Source: Streptomyces sp. KMM 9044 (GTDB lineage Bacteria > Actinomycetota > Actinomycetes > Streptomycetales > Streptomycetaceae). From it: DNA of 64,000 nucleotides. The translations under genes were made by a program, and so were the position numbers. Of this stretch, positions 33,136 to 42,341 are shown in pieces. Within the stretch, counting starts at the first letter, position 1. Each line of letters opens with the position of its first letter. The DNA is taken from positions 4,154,001-4,218,000 of the forward strand of contig NZ_CP113910.1 of NCBI RefSeq assembly GCF_024701375.2, read 5' to 3'. The notes under the pieces are model-generated. The model did no database searches and had not been told where the DNA came from. It worked only from the letters and a program-made list of their open reading frames with translations.

Positions 33136-34432
33136 TCATGTGATGCCGTAGAGGGCGAGGGCGCGGGGGCGTTCGGTGTGGGCTCGTCGTCCGGCGGCGG
33201 TGTTGATGTAACCCGCGAGCTTGAGTGTGCTGCGGATCAGGTCGCGGAGGGCTGCGAGTACGGCGGGCGTGTTGTGGGTCCTGACCTGGGACTTGTCCTC
33301 GTTGAAGGTGGCATCGCGGCACCAGTGGACGGTGTTTTCCGCGGTCCAGTGCCCGCGAGCCCAGGACGCGATCTCGGCGGCGTTCGCTTCCTCGGCGGGC
33401 AGGTCGGTGATGGCGTAGACGGTCTCGCTGGACCACTTCTTCGCCCCTGTAGAGGCGGCGTCTGCGCTGGATGCGCAGGACCTGGGCCGCGTGGGGGAAG
33501 AGCAGGCCGTCGACGGTGACGACCTGCACGAGCAGCTGCTCGTGTCGGCCGTGGCCCCGGGCGTCGTCGCGGTGGATCACGGGGATCTTCTTCCAGGGCA
33601 GGGCGTGGAGCTGACGGGCTTGTGCGCGTTGGTTGTTCTTGATGGTCAGCAGGTAGTGGGCGCCGCGTTCGTGCAGGTAGGTGGCGTGGTCGCGTGGGGC
33701 GTGGAGTGCATCGGCGGTGACGATCGTCCCCGCGAGATCTGCGTCGTCGATTCCGTCGAGGAGGGGTGCGAACTCGGGGATTTCGTTGGTCTTCGCGCCG
33801 ATCTCGCGGGAGGCGAGCGTGACGCCGTCGCCGTGGCGGACGGCGGACAGGACGAAGACCCGGCTGCCGTCCGGGCGGCGGGCGCCGCGCAGGCACTTGC
33901 CGTCCACCGCGATCGCCCGCCGCCGGATGCGTACCGGATCGGCGTGGGCGGCTGTCCGGTGGGCCCGGCGCTGTTCGCGCTCGGTGCCGCCGTCGGGCAT
34001 GACCGGTTCCGGCCGGCGGGGCCGTGGGGACAGCAGGGGCCGAAGGTAGCCATAGGCCGCCGCGCTGATCTCGCCGGGATCCAGGCGTCCCAGGACGCTG
34101 CGCAGGGTCTTCTCGCTCGGCACCCGGTAGCGGCCGAGGAGCGGGTGGTAGGGCAGGCCGAAGGCGGCCAGTTCCTCCGGCGTCGCGCGTCGGCACCACT
34201 TCGCCGCCGCGGTGATCGAGTCGTGTCCGGACGGGGTCATAGCGCAGACCATCAGGGCCAGCAGCGAGGAGAGCCGGTAGCGCACCCCGCGCGCCCCTCT
34301 CGGATCGGTGACCGACTCGAACTCGACGATCAGGTCACGGACTTGGTCCTTGGCGGCTCCCTCGCCGAGGGCTTCCAGGCGGGGCACCGCGCAAGCGGGG
34401 GCAGCGACAGGGGATGATGGAGGAACGAACAC
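33136..34432 (-). pseudogene. ISAs1-family transposase, frameshifted
   Basis: The N-terminal part (DLIVEFESVTDPRGARGVRYRL, LPYHPLLGRYRVPSEKTLRSVL, IAVDGKCLRGARRPDG, AGTIVTADALHAPRDHATYL) is ISAs1 transposase. Near 33445 the frame breaks: LRIQRRRRLYRGEEVV... should continue KKWSSETVYAITDLPAEEAN...RGHWTAENTVHWCRD, which is present in the next frame to the stop at 33136. One extra base in the GGGGCGAAGAAG region explains this. Catalytic residues lie on both sides, so the unshifted product should be inactive. Confidence 0.8.
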
Positions 34433-34542
34433 GGCACCTTCGTGGATCTTGAAGCGGAGAGAACTCCATGATCCACAGGTGCCGTGTTCACCTGCTTCCC
34501 GGGCCCACCCTCCAGATCAACACCCCAGAACAGGATGTTCCC

Positions 34543-34942
34543 GACACTCGCCGGGGCACTGGGGATGGCCGCATTCGGAGCGGCACGGACCAAGGACTCC
34601 TTCCTGCAGGCACGCTACAAGCGGCTGACCGCTCGCCGCGGCCCGATCAAGGCGCTGGTCGCCGTCGAGCACTCGATCATCACCGCGATCTGGCACATGC
34701 TCAACGACAACGTGCCCTACCACGAGCTCGGCGGCAGCTACTTCACCCAACGAGATCCCGAGCGGGCCGCACGCCGAGCCGTCTCCCGGCTGAACGAACT
34801 CGGCTACCGCGTCACCCTCGACCCGATGGACGCCGCTGGATGAACGAGCATGTCCGAAGCCCGGCGGAGACGACTCCGACCGGGCCGATACCCCTGTCCG
34901 AGAGAGCACCCACCTGCAGTTATTTACGCGTCAGAGTCAAGC
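34543..34942 (+). repeat. Right arm of 400-bp inverted repeat (IS110 3' end)
   Basis: Inverted copy of 32712-33112, ending GTCAGAGTCAAGCT at 34942. It lies directly before the resolvase gene. Confidence 0.85.
34565..34843 (+). pseudogene. IS110/IS1111-type transposase C-terminal fragment (right)
   Basis: The same ~92 residues as the left fragment appear on the plus strand, stopping at 34841-34843. A possible upstream extension (FPTLAGALG) differs from the left copy, showing the break of homology at the inner end of the inverted repeat. Confidence 0.7.
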
Positions 34943-34970
34943 TGAGATTGTCTCGGCTGTGACGGCGAAC

Positions 34971-35543
34971 ATGAACACTGGCCAGCTCATCGGGTACGCC
35001 CGCGTCTCCACCGGCGACCAAGAGGCGCAGCTCCAGCGTGACGCGCTCGCTGACGCAGGCTGCGCCCGCATCTTCGAGGACAAGGCGAGCGGCAAGAACA
35101 CCGATCGGCCAGAGCTGCACGCAGCACTCGACTACGCCCGTGCCGGCGACAGCCTGTGTGTGTGGAAGCTGGACCGCTTCGCTCGGTCGCTCATCGACCT
35201 CGTGTCCATGGTCGACACCCTTCGAGAGCGGGACATCGGCTTCAAGGTGCTCACGGGTGCACTGGCCAACACCGACCCAGGCACGGCCGACGGCCGCCTC
35301 ATGCTCCAGGTCGTCGGAGCGATGGCAGAGTTCGAGCGCAGCCTCATCAAGGAGCGCACCCGCGCCGGGCTGGACGCGGCCAGGGCGCAGGGGCGTACCG
35401 GTGGACGGCCCGCTGTCATGAACGACGACATGCTCACGGTCGCCCGCGCCAGACGGGCCAAGGGCGAGAGCGTCAACGCCATCGCCAGGGCCCTGGGCGT
35501 CTCACGCGTCACGCTGTACCGGCGCATCGGCGAGGGCGTCTGA
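34971..35543 (+). CDS. Small serine resolvase/invertase
   Basis: About 190 residues: GQLIGYARVSTGDQEAQLQRDAL (catalytic Ser in YARVST), ASGKNTDRPELHAALDYAR, LCVWKLDRFARSL, GRLMLQVVGAMAEFERSLIKERTRAGL and a C-terminal helix-turn-helix (RRAKGESVNAIARALGVSRVTLYRRI). This is the Tn3 resolvase/DNA-invertase family. ATG 34971 or GTG 34959 can start it. It is intact. The res-like motifs expected upstream are displaced to 32581-32712 by the IS nest. It may resolve cointegrates or dimers, or be a leftover of a transposon. Confidence 0.9.
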   Translation: MNTGQLIGYARVSTGDQEAQLQRDALADAGCARIFEDKASGKNTDRPELHAALDYARAGDSLCVWKLDRFARSLIDLVSMVDTLRERDIGFKVLTGALANTDPGTADGRLMLQVVGAMAEFERSLIKERTRAGLDAARAQGRTGGRPAVMNDDMLTVARARRAKGESVNAIARALGVSRVTLYRRIGEGV

Positions 35544-35611
35544 GGCAGGCGTACCCGCCGCCCGCCGGACGTCTTGCGTGGAGTGGACTCGAAGGGGTTC
35601 GCTTGGCGACC

Positions 35612-36601
35612 ATGGAATACACGCAGCTGGGACGTACCGGACTCAAGGTCAGTCGCATCGTGCTCGGCACGATGAACTTCGGGCCTCAGACGGATGAAGC
35701 CACCAGCCACACCATCATGGATGCGGCGCTCGATGCGGGGCTGAATTTCGTTGACACTGCAAATGTGTACGGGTGGGGTGAGAACAAGGGGCGCACCGAG
35801 GAGATCGTCGGTACCTGGTTCGCCAAGGGCGGCGGGCGTCGTGACAAGACGGTCCTGGCCACCAAGGTCTACGGGAACATGGGCGCCGACGGACCGGCCT
35901 GGCCCAACCATGACCGGCTCAGCGCCGTGAACATCCGCCGTGCCGTGGACGCTTCCCTCAAGCGGCTCCAGACCGACTACATCGACGTCTACCAGTTCCA
36001 TCACATCGACCGTTCGGCGCCGTTCGAGGAGATCTGGCAGGCGATCGACGTCTTGGTCCAACAAGGGAAGATCCTTTACGCCGGTTCCTCGAACTTCCCC
36101 GGCTACAAGATCGCCCAGGCCAACGAGAACGCGAAGACACACGGCCGGGTCGGGCTCGTCAGCGAGCAGTGCCTCTACAACCTCGCCGAGCGCCGCGCCG
36201 AGATGGAGGTCATTCCTGCCGCGCAGGACTACGGCCTCGGGGTCATCCCGTGGTCGCCGCTGCACGGCGGGCTGCTCGGCGGAGTCCTCAAGAAGGAGGC
36301 CACGGAGGGGCGCCGGGCGAGCGGACGGGCCGCCGACGCCCTCAAGGACGCCCGCACGCGCGAGCAGATCCAGGCGTACGAGAACCTGCTCGACAAGCAC
36401 GGCATCGAACCAGGCGAGGCCGCCCTGGCCTGGCTGCTCACCCGTCCCGGCGTGACAGGACCGATCGTCGGCCCACGCACGCAGGAGCAGCTTGACTCAG
36501 CGCTGCGCGCCCTCGATCTGGACCTGGGCGCGGAGCTCCTTGTGGCTCTCGACGAGATCTTCCCGGGGCCGGGACCGTCCCCCGAAGCTTTCGCATGGTG
36601 A
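35612..36601 (+). CDS. Complete aldo/keto reductase carried by the element
   Basis: A 329-residue AKR with intact fold and active site: MEYTQLGRTGLKVSRIVLGT, catalytic Asp and Tyr in NFVDTANVYGWGENKGR, Lys in TVLATKVYG, His in YQFHHID, cofactor-binding GVIPWSPLHGGLLGG and PIVGPRT. It should reduce carbonyls with NAD(P)H. It closely resembles, along its whole length, the reductase the element splits. ATG 35612 or TTG 35603 (AAGGGG five bases upstream) may start translation. It lies on the strand opposite to the host gene, near the attR end, as a whole replacement gene rather than a 3'-end patch. Confidence 0.9.
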   Translation: MEYTQLGRTGLKVSRIVLGTMNFGPQTDEATSHTIMDAALDAGLNFVDTANVYGWGENKGRTEEIVGTWFAKGGGRRDKTVLATKVYGNMGADGPAWPNHDRLSAVNIRRAVDASLKRLQTDYIDVYQFHHIDRSAPFEEIWQAIDVLVQQGKILYAGSSNFPGYKIAQANENAKTHGRVGLVSEQCLYNLAERRAEMEVIPAAQDYGLGVIPWSPLHGGLLGGVLKKEATEGRRASGRAADALKDARTREQIQAYENLLDKHGIEPGEAALAWLLTRPGVTGPIVGPRTQEQLDSALRALDLDLGAELLVALDEIFPGPGPSPEAFAW

Positions 36602-36720
36602 AGTAACAAATCTGCATGTGGACCGCTGCCTCCTGCTCTGCGTGCAGGGCGATTTGGGGGTGGCGGTCGGCGCTCTCCGTGGTGCCACATGCGCGCTGGT
36701 GACACGCTACGATGCAGTTC
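36602..36720 (+). other. Short non-coding stretch before attR
   Basis: There is no gene between the carried reductase and the attR arm. Scattered inverted repeats are visible but no clear terminator. Confidence 0.3.
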
Positions 36721-36742
36721 GGCATCAAAATTGCTGATTGGC
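36721..36742. other. attR: right junction of the integrative element
   Basis: The element arm GGCATCAAAATTG (36721-36733) is followed by CTGA and the core TTGGC (36738-36742), then host reductase sequence. With the attL element side it gives an attP of about 48 bp with 13-base imperfect inverted arms (one mismatch) around 22 bases, a size usual for large serine integrases. Confidence 0.75.
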
Positions 36743-36889
36743 GGTGTCGAAGAGGTTGACGCCGGCGTCCAGCGCCGCGTCCATGATGGCGTGGCCGTCG
36801 GCCTCGTCGGTCTGCGGACCGAAGTTCATCGTCCCGAGGACGAGCCGGCCGACCTTGAGTCCCGTGCGTCCCAGCTGCGTGTACTTCAT
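36738..36889 (-). pseudogene. Host aldo/keto reductase, N-terminal part
   Basis: From ATG 36889 the frame encodes MKYTQLGRTGLKVGRLVLGT to AGVNLFDTA, the first ~50 AKR residues including the catalytic Asp. At the core the frame passes into element DNA and stops after three residues (QQF). The remaining ~280 codons are at 28393-29238. The original promoter and start stay on this fragment, so a short useless peptide may still be made. Confidence 0.85.
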
Positions 36890-36949
36890 GCCCCAAGCCA
36901 ACGTCCTGGAGTGCCCTCCAGGCAAGCGGGCCGGGGCGGGGGAGCGGGA

Positions 36950-37537
36950 TCAGTCGCGGGGGAAGTCGTCGGTCCCGAGGGTCAGGTCGGCCACGGTGCC
37001 CGTCAGGTCGACGGTGTCGCCGAAGTCCACCCTCGTCCTCGTGACGTAGTCGCCGTTCTTGGGGTCGGTGTAGACGTAGCACCGTCCCTGGTACGGGTCG
37101 GCGATGACGTAGAGAGGGAGCCCGGCGGTCGCGTAGGCGGCCTTCTTCGGACCGTAGTCGTTGGCGGCCGTGCCCTCGGAGATGACCTCGAAGACGCACT
37201 CGACATCCTCGTACCGCCAGCGGCCCTCGTCGTCCTTCTCGGCGGAGGCTCGGAGCACGGCCACGTCGGGACAGAGGCCGTTCTCGTGCCCCGGGAAGTC
37301 GATGCGGACGTCCGAGAAGACCTTGGCACCCTTCCCGAACCGGTCTTCGACAGCCCTTGCGATCTTGAAGGTGATCCCCCAGTGAGTGTCCCGCTGCGGT
37401 GTCATGTAGACGTTGCCCCCGACGATCTCGACCCTGAATCCTTCGGGGACGGGCATCCGCTCCAGCCGCTCGAACCACTCGTCCAAGCGCTGCGTGTTGG
37501 CGTCGGCCATGGCGATCCTGTCGTCTACGACGGTCAT
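36950..37537 (-). CDS. Uma2-family endonuclease-like protein (copy 2)
   Basis: A 195-residue Uma2/DUF820 protein: EIVGGNVYMTPQRDTHWGIT, SDVRIDFPGHENGLCPDVAVL, VFEVISEGTAANDYGPKKAAYATAGLPLYVIADP. It has the same length, end (TDDFPRD versus TDGFPRD) and upstream block as copy 1 at 26974-27561. ATG 37537 follows GGGGAGGAG. It is oriented like the reductase N-terminal fragment just downstream. Function inferred from fold only. Confidence 0.88.
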   Translation of the reverse strand: MTVVDDRIAMADANTQRLDEWFERLERMPVPEGFRVEIVGGNVYMTPQRDTHWGITFKIARAVEDRFGKGAKVFSDVRIDFPGHENGLCPDVAVLRASAEKDDEGRWRYEDVECVFEVISEGTAANDYGPKKAAYATAGLPLYVIADPYQGRCYVYTDPKNGDYVTRTRVDFGDTVDLTGTVADLTLGTDDFPRD

Positions 37538-37576
37538 CGTGGCACTCCTCCCCGGCCGCCCCATGGACGAGTGCGG

Positions 37577-37602
37577 CCGCGCGGTACAACGATACGCACG
37601 GT
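37577..37602 (-). promoter_or_regulatory. Upstream block shared by the two Uma2 genes (copy 2)
   Basis: Identical over 26 bases to 27601-27626 and at the same distance (40 bases) from the Uma2 start; a probable retained promoter. Confidence 0.4.
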
Positions 37603-37651
37603 GGTCGGGACATGGGGCTGTGCGCAGGTGCCGGGTCTTCCCTGGCGGCGG

Positions 37652-38329
37652 CTACGCCGCGGTGTACGGCCCGCCCAGCTCCCAGCCCCGGTGCATCGCC
37701 TCCGCGAAGGCCTCCGCGATCCTGTGTTCGCCGTTCGCGTTGGGATGGGTGCCGTCGTACGTGTCGGTGTGGATGTCGTACGCGGACGGGAGGGTGGCCA
37801 GCAGGACGGGGGAGGCCGGGGTGTCGAGGTCGGCGGCCGCCTTCGCCAGGAGTTCGTTGAAGCGGGTGACCTGGGCGGCGAAGTCCGGGTCGGCCTCCGC
37901 CCGGATGTTGGGGATCACCGGGAGCAGGACCAGGCGGACGCGCCGGTTGGCCGTCCGTGCCTCGGCGACGAAGGAGGCGACGTTGTCCGCGGTCTGTTCG
38001 GCGTTCGTGTAGAAGCCGAGGTCGATCAGGCCCAGGGAGACCAGGAGGACGTCGGCGCGCAGGGTCCGGACGGCCTCGCCGATCAGCGGTGCCATGTGGT
38101 GCCAGCCCTCGCCCCAGCCGGCCAGGTGCCCGCGCGGGAAGTCCGGGTCGGCGTAGGCGTACGACGTGGGGGCGTCCGTCTGCTGGTCGTGCAGCGTCTC
38201 GCGCGGGCCGACGAGGGTGAACGGGCCGCCGTACTCCGCGCACAGGTGCTGCCACAGGCGGTAGCGCCAGGTGTGTTCACCCGCGCTCCCGATGGTCATC
38301 GAGTCGCCGACGGGCATGAACCTGAGCAT
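37652..38329 (-). CDS. SGNH/GDSL-family hydrolase
   Basis: A 225-residue esterase-like protein with block I GDS in RFMPVGDSMTIGSAGEHTWR and the C-terminal catalytic pair in DGTHPNANGEHRIAEAF (Asp-x-x-His). SLGLIDLGFYTNAEQTADNV replaces the usual GxND block III, so one oxyanion residue may differ. ATG 38329 leaves no signal peptide, so the enzyme would be cytoplasmic. Just upstream are a perfect 8+8 palindrome and five tandem repeats that also precede the divergent propeller gene. Confidence 0.82.
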   Translation of the reverse strand: MLRFMPVGDSMTIGSAGEHTWRYRLWQHLCAEYGGPFTLVGPRETLHDQQTDAPTSYAYADPDFPRGHLAGWGEGWHHMAPLIGEAVRTLRADVLLVSLGLIDLGFYTNAEQTADNVASFVAEARTANRRVRLVLLPVIPNIRAEADPDFAAQVTRFNELLAKAAADLDTPASPVLLATLPSAYDIHTDTYDGTHPNANGEHRIAEAFAEAMHRGWELGGPYTAA

Positions 38330-38330
38330 C

Positions 38331-38349
38331 GGATCATCATGGATGATCC
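38331..38349. promoter_or_regulatory. Palindromic operator candidate next to the SGNH start
   Basis: GGATCATC-ATG-GATGATCC is a perfect inverted repeat one base upstream of the ATG of the SGNH gene. A repressor bound here would overlap the initiation region. Confidence 0.45.
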
Positions 38350-38383
38350 GCCCCGCCACCGCGATGTGAGTCCGGCCACCCGC

Positions 38384-38494
38384 CGTGGACCGCTCGGTCC
38401 CCCGGCGCGGACCGCTCGGTCCCCCGGCGCGGACCGCTCGGTCCTCCGCCGCGGACCGCCTGGTCCTCCGCCGCGGACCGCCTGGTCCCCCGCA
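38384..38494. repeat. Five 21-bp tandem palindromic repeats
   Basis: Units of 21 bases containing GGACCGCTCGGTCC (a 6+6 palindrome; the last two units have GGACCGCCTGGTCC) repeat five times in the intergenic region between the SGNH and secreted propeller genes. The 21-base spacing equals two helical turns, placing all sites on one face of the DNA. Confidence 0.7.
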
Positions 38495-38527
38495 GTGAAC
38501 TGCGCGGCGTGGTGGCAGTCTTGGGTC

Positions 38528-39532
38528 ATGCGCCGACCCTTCGCACTGCTCGCCGCGACCCTCCTCCTCGGGGCGGGTGCCGCACCCGCCTCCGCCGCCG
38601 ACGGCGACGACGTGGGTGCCGGGAACGAGTCCTTCACGATCCGGGACCCGCGGATCACCGAGTCCAGCGGGCTCGCCGCCTCCCGGCTCCACCAGGGCGT
38701 CTACTGGACCCACAACGACAGCGACGACGGCGCCCACCTCTACGCCGTCGACAGCGCGACCGGCGAGACCGTCGCCCGGATCACCTTCACCGGGGTCGGC
38801 AGTCCCCGGGACGTCGAGGGCATCTCCATCGGGCCGGACAACCGGATCTTCGTCGGGGACATCGGCGACAACCTCGGCGGCACCTGGCCCCACGTGTGGA
38901 TCTACGAGCTGCCCGAGCCGAAGGAGCTGCGGGACCAGACCGTGCGGGCCACGCAGTACGTCGTCACGTACTCCGACGGGGCCCGCGACGCCGAGTCCCT
39001 CGTCGTGCACCCGAAGACCGGGCGCGTCTACATCGTCGACAAGAAGGAGGAGGGCGGGCACCTGTACGAAGGGCCCGCCGAGCTCTCCGCCTCGGGTGGC
39101 AACGTCTTCCGGCCGGTCGCCCCCGTCGACCTGTGGGCCACCGACGCCGCCTTCTCCCCCGACGGCCGGGAACTCGCCGTCCGGTCGTACTTCGGCGGCA
39201 TCCAGTACGCCTGGGACGACGCCACGGACGGGAAGATCGAGCGCAAGGGGCGGCTCAGCGTGCCGCTCGCGGGGCAGGGCGAGTCCGTCAGCTACTCCGC
39301 CGACGGCTCCCGGCTGATGTACGGGAGCGAGGGCGAACAGAGCCCGGTCGAGTCCCGGGAGGTGCCCGGCGGCGGCGCCGGTGGTGGGGGCGGGGAGTCG
39401 TCCGGGGGCGGGGGCTCGGCGGCGGACGGGGAGGACGGGGCCGGTGGGGACGGGCTCGGGGTCGGGGTGGTCGGGGTGGTCGTCGTGGGGGCCGTCCTGC
39501 TCGGGCTACGCCGGCTGTTCCGGCGGAGCTGA
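38528..39532 (+). CDS. Secreted beta-propeller-like protein with C-terminal membrane anchor
   Basis: A 334-residue protein: signal peptide (MRRPFALLAATLLLGAGAAP), a body of strand-turn repeats (ITESSGLAASRLHQGVYWTH, VARITFTGVGSPRDVEGISI, IFVGDIGDN, DAESLVVHPKTGRVYIVDK, WATDAAFSPDGRELAVRSY), a Gly/Ser-rich linker (residues ~280-310) and a C-terminal helix VGVVGVVVVGAVLLGL with RRLFRRS stop-transfer. It is probably cell-surface exposed. The repeats resemble a WD40/lactonase-like propeller; ligand unknown. Its end overlaps the TetR remnant on the other strand by 27 bases. Confidence 0.82.
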   Translation: MRRPFALLAATLLLGAGAAPASAADGDDVGAGNESFTIRDPRITESSGLAASRLHQGVYWTHNDSDDGAHLYAVDSATGETVARITFTGVGSPRDVEGISIGPDNRIFVGDIGDNLGGTWPHVWIYELPEPKELRDQTVRATQYVVTYSDGARDAESLVVHPKTGRVYIVDKKEEGGHLYEGPAELSASGGNVFRPVAPVDLWATDAAFSPDGRELAVRSYFGGIQYAWDDATDGKIERKGRLSVPLAGQGESVSYSADGSRLMYGSEGEQSPVESREVPGGGAGGGGGESSGGGGSAADGEDGAGGDGLGVGVVGVVVVGAVLLGLRRLFRRS

Positions 39533-39975
39533 CCGGTCCGGCCCGGCCGCCGGGGCGGACGGCGGGGCGCCCTTCGCGGTGCGGGCGGTCACGAGGACTT
39601 CCAGGCCGTCCAGGATGCGTTGCAGTCCGAACTCGAAGTGGTCGAAGTCGGAGCCGAAGGTGTCCTCGGAGAGCGAGGCCAGGACGGGGTAGCGTCCGCT
39701 GAGCATGGCCTTCTCCAGGGCCGGCCGCTGTGCCTCCCAGAACTGCGCGTCCGTCACTCCCGAGCGGTGCTCGGCCTCCGCCCCGTACAGCTGGGTGCGG
39801 GCGGCACCGACGACGTATCCGTCGATCATGACGATCGCCGACACCAGTTCGGGGTCGGACAGGTTCATCGGCTTGATCCGGGTGAGTACCTTCTCCATGC
39901 CGTCGAGCGCGCTCGGGCCGAGGATCGGGCGGGACTGGTTGACCTCCAGCAGCCACGGATGGCGGCGGTACGCCG
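39506..39975 (-). pseudogene. TetR-family regulator, C-terminal remnant
   Basis: The minus strand reads [72 protein letters not shown], the ligand-binding domain of a TetR/AcrR repressor (TetR_C type). The N-terminal DNA-binding helix-turn-helix is missing, and at about 39975 the sequence passes abruptly into an ABC-permease remnant on the opposite strand. No functional repressor can be made. Confidence 0.7.
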
Positions 39976-39981
39976 GTCGGC

Positions 39982-40098
39982 GGCGGCGACTCCTGGGTCG
40001 AACAGCACGCGCTGCTGATGGCGGGGGTGTGGCCGCTCGTCCTGACGGCGGTCTTCCTGCCGCTCGCGGTGCGGAGGTTCCAGCGGCTCAGCCGGTGA
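39982..40098 (+). pseudogene. ABC-2-type permease, C-terminal remnant
   Basis: [20 protein letters not shown] and [17 protein letters not shown] are the typical last membrane helix and basic tail of daunorubicin-type ABC-2 permeases. Only 38 codons remain before TGA 40096-40098. This probably belonged to an operon divergent from the adjacent TetR remnant. Confidence 0.6.
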
Positions 40099-40180
40099 GC
40101 GGCTGACCGGGTGTGACGCGGGCATGAGGCGGACACGGGGCGGGCGGTGTTCGAGAGGTGAATACCGTCCGCCTTCTTGA

Positions 40181-41809
<1,629 letters not shown>

Positions 41810-41825
41810 GCGACGTCTGATCAGG

Positions 41826-41858
41826 ACCCGGCACAGTATTCCGTACACGGTGCCGGGT
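41826..41858 (+). terminator. Terminator after the cellulase gene
   Basis: ACCCGGCAC (41826-41834) pairs with GTGCCGGGT (41850-41858) around 15 bases and is followed by TTTCC. It begins 16 bases after the cellulase stop. Confidence 0.75.
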
Positions 41859-42139
41859 TTCCTGCCGACGCAGGCCGTACGACTGATGCCAGGGGGCGTG
41901 AGTTCCAGGAAAGGTCCGATTCACCCGTCGCCGATACGCTGCCTGTATGGGGCAGCTGGTGCTTCCACCTGCGGATTTCCGGCTCTACGGGGAAAGTGGT
42001 CCTCACGGAGGGGGAGCTTTCGGTCACGTGTCCACACGGTGGCTGGATGGCTTGCTGTCTGGCTCAGGTGGCGCGACGCTGGGCAGGCAAGGTCCTATGC
42101 GTTCTCTGGAGAGCACTCAAAGGATCTTGCTCTCATAGT
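41859..42139. other. Intergenic; possible small frame only
   Basis: A 63-codon frame (41947-42138, starting MGQLVLPPADFRLYGESG) is present, but codon bias is weak and I do not recognise the product. No RNA gene was identified. The stretch ends at a hairpin at 42140-42160, which hints that something upstream is transcribed. Confidence 0.3.
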
Positions 42140-42160
42140 CCCCCGGTGTGCCGGGGGTTT
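42140..42160 (+). terminator. Short GC hairpin with T tract
   Basis: CCCCCGG-TGTG-CCGGGGG (42140-42157) followed by TTT is a compact intrinsic-terminator-like hairpin on the plus strand. Confidence 0.65.
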
Positions 42161-42341
42161 CTGCGTTTCCAGGCACCATCCGTGTCGAGCCACACGATGC
42201 CATCGGTACCGTGCTCGGGAAGCCAGTGCTGTGACAACCGCCGGTAGGACTTCGCCACAGCCCCCACTGGATTCATCCACGGGGTCCCGGTCGTTCACCT
42301 CGTTCAGCGGCGCGCTCCGGGAGCGCCGACGGGGGAGTGCG

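Larger units (their letters stand above)
29234..36742. mobile_element. 7.5-kb site-specific integrative element in an aldo/keto reductase gene
   Basis: The element is bounded by a 5-bp direct repeat, TTGGC (29234-29238 and 36738-36742), inside a split host reductase gene. A serine integrase begins 94 bases inside the left end. Cargo: two overlapping small genes, IS nests, a resolvase and an intact aldo/keto reductase in the opposite orientation to the host gene. No phage structural, replication or conjugation genes were recognised, so it is either a very small integrative element or a reduced one mobilised by helpers. Confidence 0.8.

Noticed and set aside
29234..36742. Prophage.
   Set aside because: No capsid, portal, terminase, lysis or replication genes were recognised, and the element is only 7.5 kb.
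38384..38494. Possible CRISPR or small rho-independent structures.
   Set aside because: The 21-base units are contiguous without spacers, and the palindromes are short; an operator array fits better.
36689..38527. A long plus-strand extension upstream of the secreted propeller protein.
   Set aside because: It is antisense to the Uma2 and SGNH genes; the signal peptide at ATG 38528 marks the true start.
41947..42138. 63-codon gene after the cellulase.
   Set aside because: Weak codon bias and no recognised motif; noted only as part of the intergenic description.
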